Shown here piece by piece: positions 20,664 to 23,580 of a stretch of 23,580 nucleotides of DNA (position 1 is the stretch's first letter; each line of letters opens with the position of its first letter). The notes beneath the pieces are model-generated. The model ran no database searches and was not told where the DNA came from. It was given only the letters and a program-made list of their open reading frames with translations. The position numbers and the translations under genes are program-made. Source of the DNA: a virus; IMG/VR virus record IMGVR_UViG_3300000228_000042, positions 1 to 23,580 of that record; one strand, given 5' to 3'.

Positions 20664-20859
20664 TTCAGTATGTATCGCGGGTACTGTCATCCGGCGCTGC
20701 GGACATAACGAAGACCTTGCGCGCAAGCGCGGGCATGTGGTGAACATCGAAGGGCGGGTGGCGGAAGTCGCTTGGGATGATGAGCAGCGAACGCGACTGA
20801 TTCCCTTGGCGAACCTAGCCGTCATCAGAAAAGTGTATGGGGTTATCGATCCCCGCTGA
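20650..20859 (+). CDS. Small beta-barrel (KOW/SH3-like) protein
   Basis: A 69-residue protein. RKRGHVVNIEGRVAEVAWDD, then RTRLIPLANLAVI gives the alternating pattern of a small barrel with a turn like KOW/SH3-type domains that bind RNA, DNA or protein. The N-terminus is MKINDSVCIAGTVIRR. GGAGAG precedes the ATG, which overlaps the upstream gene by 14 bases. The fold is suggested by pattern only; the function is unknown. Confidence 0.6.
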   Translation: MKINDSVCIAGTVIRRCGHNEDLARKRGHVVNIEGRVAEVAWDDEQRTRLIPLANLAVIRKVYGVIDPR

Positions 20860-20873
20860 AAAGGAGAATGACC

Positions 20874-21077
20874 ATGTATGAAACCATCATCGCGCGCCTG
20901 GGTGCCTTCCTGGCCCTCTGCGGAACCCTCTATGGCTTCGCCTACATCGGCGACCATCCCGGCTGGCTCGGAGCCTTCTGGGGCATCCTGATGATCGCCA
21001 ACGGCAGCACGGCATTCTTCTACCTGTCCGGCCTTGCTGACCAGCACGACGAGGAGAACGACCATGACCCCTATTGA
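20874..21077 (+). CDS. 67-residue membrane protein
   Basis: Two hydrophobic segments: about residues 6-25 (IIARLGAFLALCGTLYGFAY) and 30-52 (WLGAFWGILMIANGSTAFFYL). These are followed by an acidic tail (ADQHDEENDHDPY). It probably forms an inner-membrane hairpin. AAGGAG lies seven bases before the ATG at 20874; an ATG six bases earlier sits too close to the site. It overlaps the next gene by 14 bases. Function unknown. Confidence 0.65.
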   Translation: MYETIIARLGAFLALCGTLYGFAYIGDHPGWLGAFWGILMIANGSTAFFYLSGLADQHDEENDHDPY

Positions 21078-21291
21078 CCCCGTGGATCAAGACCTGGCGG
21101 CGCATCTGGCCGGAATCGAGGCCGACAATGCCCGCGAGGAGTTTCTGGAATCCCGCGTGGATGAGTTCTTCGCCTCCCCTCCTGGAAAGTACCTCCGGGA
21201 AACCCTCTCCTCCTCTGATTTCGAGGCCCTCTGGTCAGCCCTTTATCGGGCCTACACAAAAGAGGAAGAAAACCGTGGGCGCAGAACGTAA
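21064..21291 (+). CDS. 75-residue acidic early protein
   Basis: The protein begins MTPIDPVDQDLAAHLAGIEA, then FLESRVDEFFASPPGKYLRE and FEALWSALYRAYTKEEEN. It is helical, acidic at the N-terminus and basic at the end. GAGGAG lies seven bases before the ATG. It overlaps the membrane-protein gene by 14 bases and ends 13 bases before the polymerase ATG, so it is probably co-translated with it. The protein was not recognised. Confidence 0.65.
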   Translation: MTPIDPVDQDLAAHLAGIEADNAREEFLESRVDEFFASPPGKYLRETLSSSDFEALWSALYRAYTKEEENRGRRT

Positions 21292-21304
21292 AGAGATCAA
21301 CACA

Positions 21305-23059
21305 ATGGCCATTATCTATATTGACTTTGAAACCTATTACGACAAGGATTATTCCCTGCGCAAAATGTCAACCGAGGCATATATTCGTGACCCTCGGTTT
21401 GCCGTGCACGGTGTTGCCCTTGCTGTGGACGATGCAGCCCCGCTATGGGTATCAGGGGATAGGGTCGCCCCAGCCCTGCACCACCTACATGCCCTGTACC
21501 CCCGCGCAACTTGGGTGGCACACAATGCGCAGTTTGATATGGCGATTTTGTCCTGGCACTACGGTATCCGCCCAGTGTGGATTTTGGATACCCTCAGCAT
21601 GGCGCGACTGGTCAACCCGCATGGGAAGCATTCCCTCGCAGCGTTGGCGCAGGAATACACGTTGGGCACTAAAGGGGACGCGCTGGTCAAAACGCTAGGT
21701 GTCCGCACACTGACCCCGGCGCTGATGCAGGAGCTAGCCGACTATTGCGTGCAGGACGTGGCTTTGTTGTGTGGCCTCTCTGCCGCGCTAAAGGACGCGC
21801 TGACAGTCCGGCTCTCAGTCGAGAGATACGCCCGCGAGATGCAGCTTATTGACCTGACCGTGCGCTTGTTCACTGAACCTGTGCTGGAGCTTGATATGGG
21901 GTCGCTGGAGTCCAGTATGGAGGCGCTAGGTGCAGACCGCGACGCGCTCATTGCTGCCTCTGGCCTCACTGAATCTGTGCTGATGAGTAACCCGCAGTTC
22001 ACCGCGGCGCTTGCTGCGATAGGCGTTGACGCGCCCGCGAGCCTGTCCAAGACTGACCCGGACATGCTCTCGCTGCTCAGTCACCCCCGCGCGGCTCCTA
22101 TCATCCGTGCACGGCTGGCGGCTAAAAGTGTGTCCCAGCTTCGGCGCACAGAGCGGTTCCTTGAGGTCGCAGCGCGCGGCACGCTGCCTGTGCCGCTCAA
22201 ATACTTCGGCGCACATACCGGGCGATGGTCTGGGGCTGATGGCCTCAACATGCAGAACCTGAACCGGGGGTCTGCCCTGCGCAAATCCATCCTCGCACCA
22301 GAGGGGCATATGCTGGTTGTTGTGGACTCCAGCCAGATCGAGGCGCGCGTGTTGGCGTGGCTGGCCGATGAGGCCTCGCTGTTGGATGCGTTCGCAGAGG
22401 GGAAAGACGTTTACGTTGAGTTCGCACGCGCAATTTGGCCTGGGGGTGAGATCAGCGCGGAGAAGCGGTTTGTCGCAAAGACCTGCGTGCTGGGCCTGGG
22501 GTATTCCGTCGGAGCAGCGAAACTGCATGAGCAGATCGTGCTCAAGCAACCGAGCGTGACTCTGGAAGAAGCGCGTGAGTTTGTGGCGGTCTACCGGATG
22601 ACCTATACGGGCATTGTCCGATTATGGCGGGTTGCTGATATGGCGCTGCGCTGCATGATGTCCGGGCAGCCGGCGCAGATCGTCCGCGGCATGACAACAG
22701 GGCACAACGCGCTGCAACTGCCGTCTGGCCGCTGGTTGCAGTACCCGGGCCTGCGCATGGTTTCTGGCGGGTTTGAGTATGGTCAGGGCGCAAGCACGCG
22801 CAGGCTATACGGCGGTGCGCTGGTGGAAAATATCACACAAGCCATCGCGCGCGACATTGTGGCCGACCAGATGCTGGCACTCAGCAAACGCTACAAGGTA
22901 GTCATGATGACGCACGACGAGATAGTGCTGTCTGTACCGGAGGAGGACGCAGACGAAGCATTCGCCACGGCGAAGACAATTATGCGCCTTACACCGCAGT
23001 ATGTGCGGGGGTTACCGTTGGATTGCTCAGGCGGTTACGCGCGTGAGTATTCTAAATAA
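21305..23059 (+). CDS. polA: Family A DNA polymerase with 3'-5' exonuclease
   Basis: A 584-residue protein. The exonuclease domain has YIDFETYY (Asp7, Glu9), VAHNAQFD (Asp78) and YCVQD (Asp151). The polymerase domain has motif A VVVDSSQIEARVLAWL (Asp341; usual form DYSQIELR), motif B EKRFVAKTCVLGLGYSVG (386-403) and motif C VMMTHDEIV (His537, Asp538, Glu539). All catalytic acids are present, so it should be active and proofreading. No 5'-3' exonuclease domain is present, as in many phage PolA proteins. It copies the phage genome, perhaps with the clamp-like protein. Start: the ATG has a weak site; a GTG at 21275, in frame with AGAGGAAG upstream, would add ten residues. Confidence 0.92.
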   Translation: MAIIYIDFETYYDKDYSLRKMSTEAYIRDPRFAVHGVALAVDDAAPLWVSGDRVAPALHHLHALYPRATWVAHNAQFDMAILSWHYGIRPVWILDTLSMARLVNPHGKHSLAALAQEYTLGTKGDALVKTLGVRTLTPALMQELADYCVQDVALLCGLSAALKDALTVRLSVERYAREMQLIDLTVRLFTEPVLELDMGSLESSMEALGADRDALIAASGLTESVLMSNPQFTAALAAIGVDAPASLSKTDPDMLSLLSHPRAAPIIRARLAAKSVSQLRRTERFLEVAARGTLPVPLKYFGAHTGRWSGADGLNMQNLNRGSALRKSILAPEGHMLVVVDSSQIEARVLAWLADEASLLDAFAEGKDVYVEFARAIWPGGEISAEKRFVAKTCVLGLGYSVGAAKLHEQIVLKQPSVTLEEAREFVAVYRMTYTGIVRLWRVADMALRCMMSGQPAQIVRGMTTGHNALQLPSGRWLQYPGLRMVSGGFEYGQGASTRRLYGGALVENITQAIARDIVADQMLALSKRYKVVMMTHDEIVLSVPEEDADEAFATAKTIMRLTPQYVRGLPLDCSGGYAREYSK

Positions 23060-23073
23060 ACAAGGAGATGATC

Positions 23074-23214
23074 ATGGAAGCCTTCAGACTGATTTTTTCG
23101 TGGGTAGCAGCAATTCTTGGAATATTAGCCCTGGTTTCTTACATCGGCATTTTGGGTTTTGGGCTTTATATTGTCGTTGCCGGCGTGTTTTTCGCCTGGT
23201 GGGAGGGGCGATGA
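23074..23214 (+). CDS. 46-residue membrane protein, copy 2
   Basis: MEAFRLIFSWVAAILGILAL, then a hydrophobic run to VFFAWWEGR. It matches the protein at 17142-17294 in design, in end sequence (FF-x-WWE-x-R) and in its ATGA overlap with the next gene. AAGGAG lies seven bases before the ATG. Here the partner downstream is an MKPSEAL-family gene, whereas copy 1 is followed by the acidic helical protein, so the duplication is mosaic. Confidence 0.7.
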   Translation: MEAFRLIFSWVAAILGILALVSYIGILGFGLYIVVAGVFFAWWEGR

Positions 23215-23498
23215 AACCGAGTGAGGCATTGAGATTAGCGCGGGATAAGTTGATGGCCTCTAAAAATCGCTGGCCCTTCATCTGCAACGCCTTACTCAAA
23301 CTAAATACTCCCAGCGCACGCGAAGCACAAGCGCATATCGAAGACCTATTAAAACCATATCAGATTTACGATACATGGTTAGAGCATCACCATCCAGAGC
23401 AGTTCAAAAAATATATTAACACCCCCGGCGCACATACGGAAGCCCGTCTGTGCTGGATTGATGACATGATTGACCACTGGGAATCGAAAGGAGAATAG
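23211..23498 (+). CDS. MKPSEAL-family early protein, copy 2
   Basis: A 95-residue protein starting at MKPSEALRLARDKLM, then RWPFICNALLKLNTPSAREA, with the C-terminus ARLCWIDDMIDHWESKGE. The first about 140 bases are nearly identical to the gene at 18539-18850; the middle (about residues 48-75) is clearly changed. The start at 23211 overlaps the membrane-protein stop. Function unknown; conserved ends with a variable middle suggest selection on the central part or gene conversion of the ends. Confidence 0.72.
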   Translation: MKPSEALRLARDKLMASKNRWPFICNALLKLNTPSAREAQAHIEDLLKPYQIYDTWLEHHHPEQFKKYINTPGAHTEARLCWIDDMIDHWESKGE

Positions 23499-23500
23499 CC

Positions 23501-23580
23501 ATGATCTACTCATTCTCAAGCCTGTCTTGTTATGAGACGTGCCCGCAGCAGTTCTACCGGCGCTATGTCGCGCGTGATGC
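23501..23580 (+). CDS. PD-(D/E)XK nuclease, Cas4/RecB-type, N-terminal fragment
   Basis: The window shows the first 26 residues. The YSFSSLSCYETCPQQFYRRY pattern (S-x-S-x-L-x-x-YE-x-CP-x-x-F-x-x-RY) is the usual N-terminus of RecB/Cas4-like nucleases, where the Cys can be the first ligand of an iron-sulphur cluster. The catalytic motifs lie beyond the window. In phages such nucleases sit with polymerase and recombination genes, as here just after polA. The start has AGGAG upstream, seven bases before the ATG. The assignment depends on the remaining sequence. Confidence 0.65.
   Translation, partial: MIYSFSSLSCYETCPQQFYRRYVARD

Noticed and set aside
21074-21304. Upstream extension of the polymerase frame
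   Set aside because: The added residues are Arg/Pro/Ser-rich and antagonise the well-spaced small gene at 21064-21291; the exonuclease domain begins at the ATG at 21305.

Overview
The window is a continuous stretch of a tailed-phage (or prophage) genome of podovirus type from a Gram-negative host. The Gram-negative call rests on an Rz/Rz1-like spanin pair with an outer-membrane lipoprotein. Base composition is GC-rich with a few AT-rich islands. A beta-proteobacterial host such as the Burkholderia/Achromobacter group is a guess from overall style and was not shown. No tRNA, rRNA, CRISPR array, integrase or insertion sequence was seen.

Left arm, about 1-13.64 kb, all on the minus strand, read right to left. 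The order is large terminase, portal, a small virion-type protein, a short coiled-coil protein, scaffold, an N4-gp56-type major capsid protein carrying an inserted Ig-like domain, two small proteins, a head-tail adaptor, a tail nozzle/DNA-stabilisation-type protein, two paralogous repeat-bearing tail fibres, a membrane protein and a small basic protein. The lysis cassette follows: a short membrane ORF, holin, GH108 endolysin, second holin-like protein, Rz, and overlapping Rz1 that runs off the left edge. Many neighbours are joined by ATGA overlaps. A sigma70-like promoter sits just before the scaffold gene, and the scaffold reading frame is broken by what looks like a 4-bp tandem duplication.

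Centre, about 13.64-15.27 kb: the switch region between the two arms. It holds a hairpin-T terminator pointing into the terminase start, four copies of a 24-bp repeat (three in perfect tandem, one diverged) that also duplicate a ribosome-binding site and start codon, a few small plus-strand genes, a truncated gene copy, operator-like direct and inverted repeats, and an AT-rich island.

Right arm, about 15.27-23.58 kb, plus strand: a regulator with two HTH-like segments, a short beta-clamp-like protein, a tight run of small unknown genes with several internal duplications, a HExxH protein, a cytosine-methyltransferase-like protein, a family A DNA polymerase with 3'-5' exonuclease, and the start of a PD-(D/E)XK (Cas4/RecB-type) nuclease at the right edge. 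Together these look like the early/replication operon. The left arm is the late virion and lysis operon, and the two arms are transcribed divergently from the centre.

No system could be identified as clearly new. The strongest leads are the clamp plus family A polymerase pair, the mosaic duplication of small early genes, the terminator/repeat arrangement in front of terL, the capsid insertion domain, and the frame-broken scaffold.
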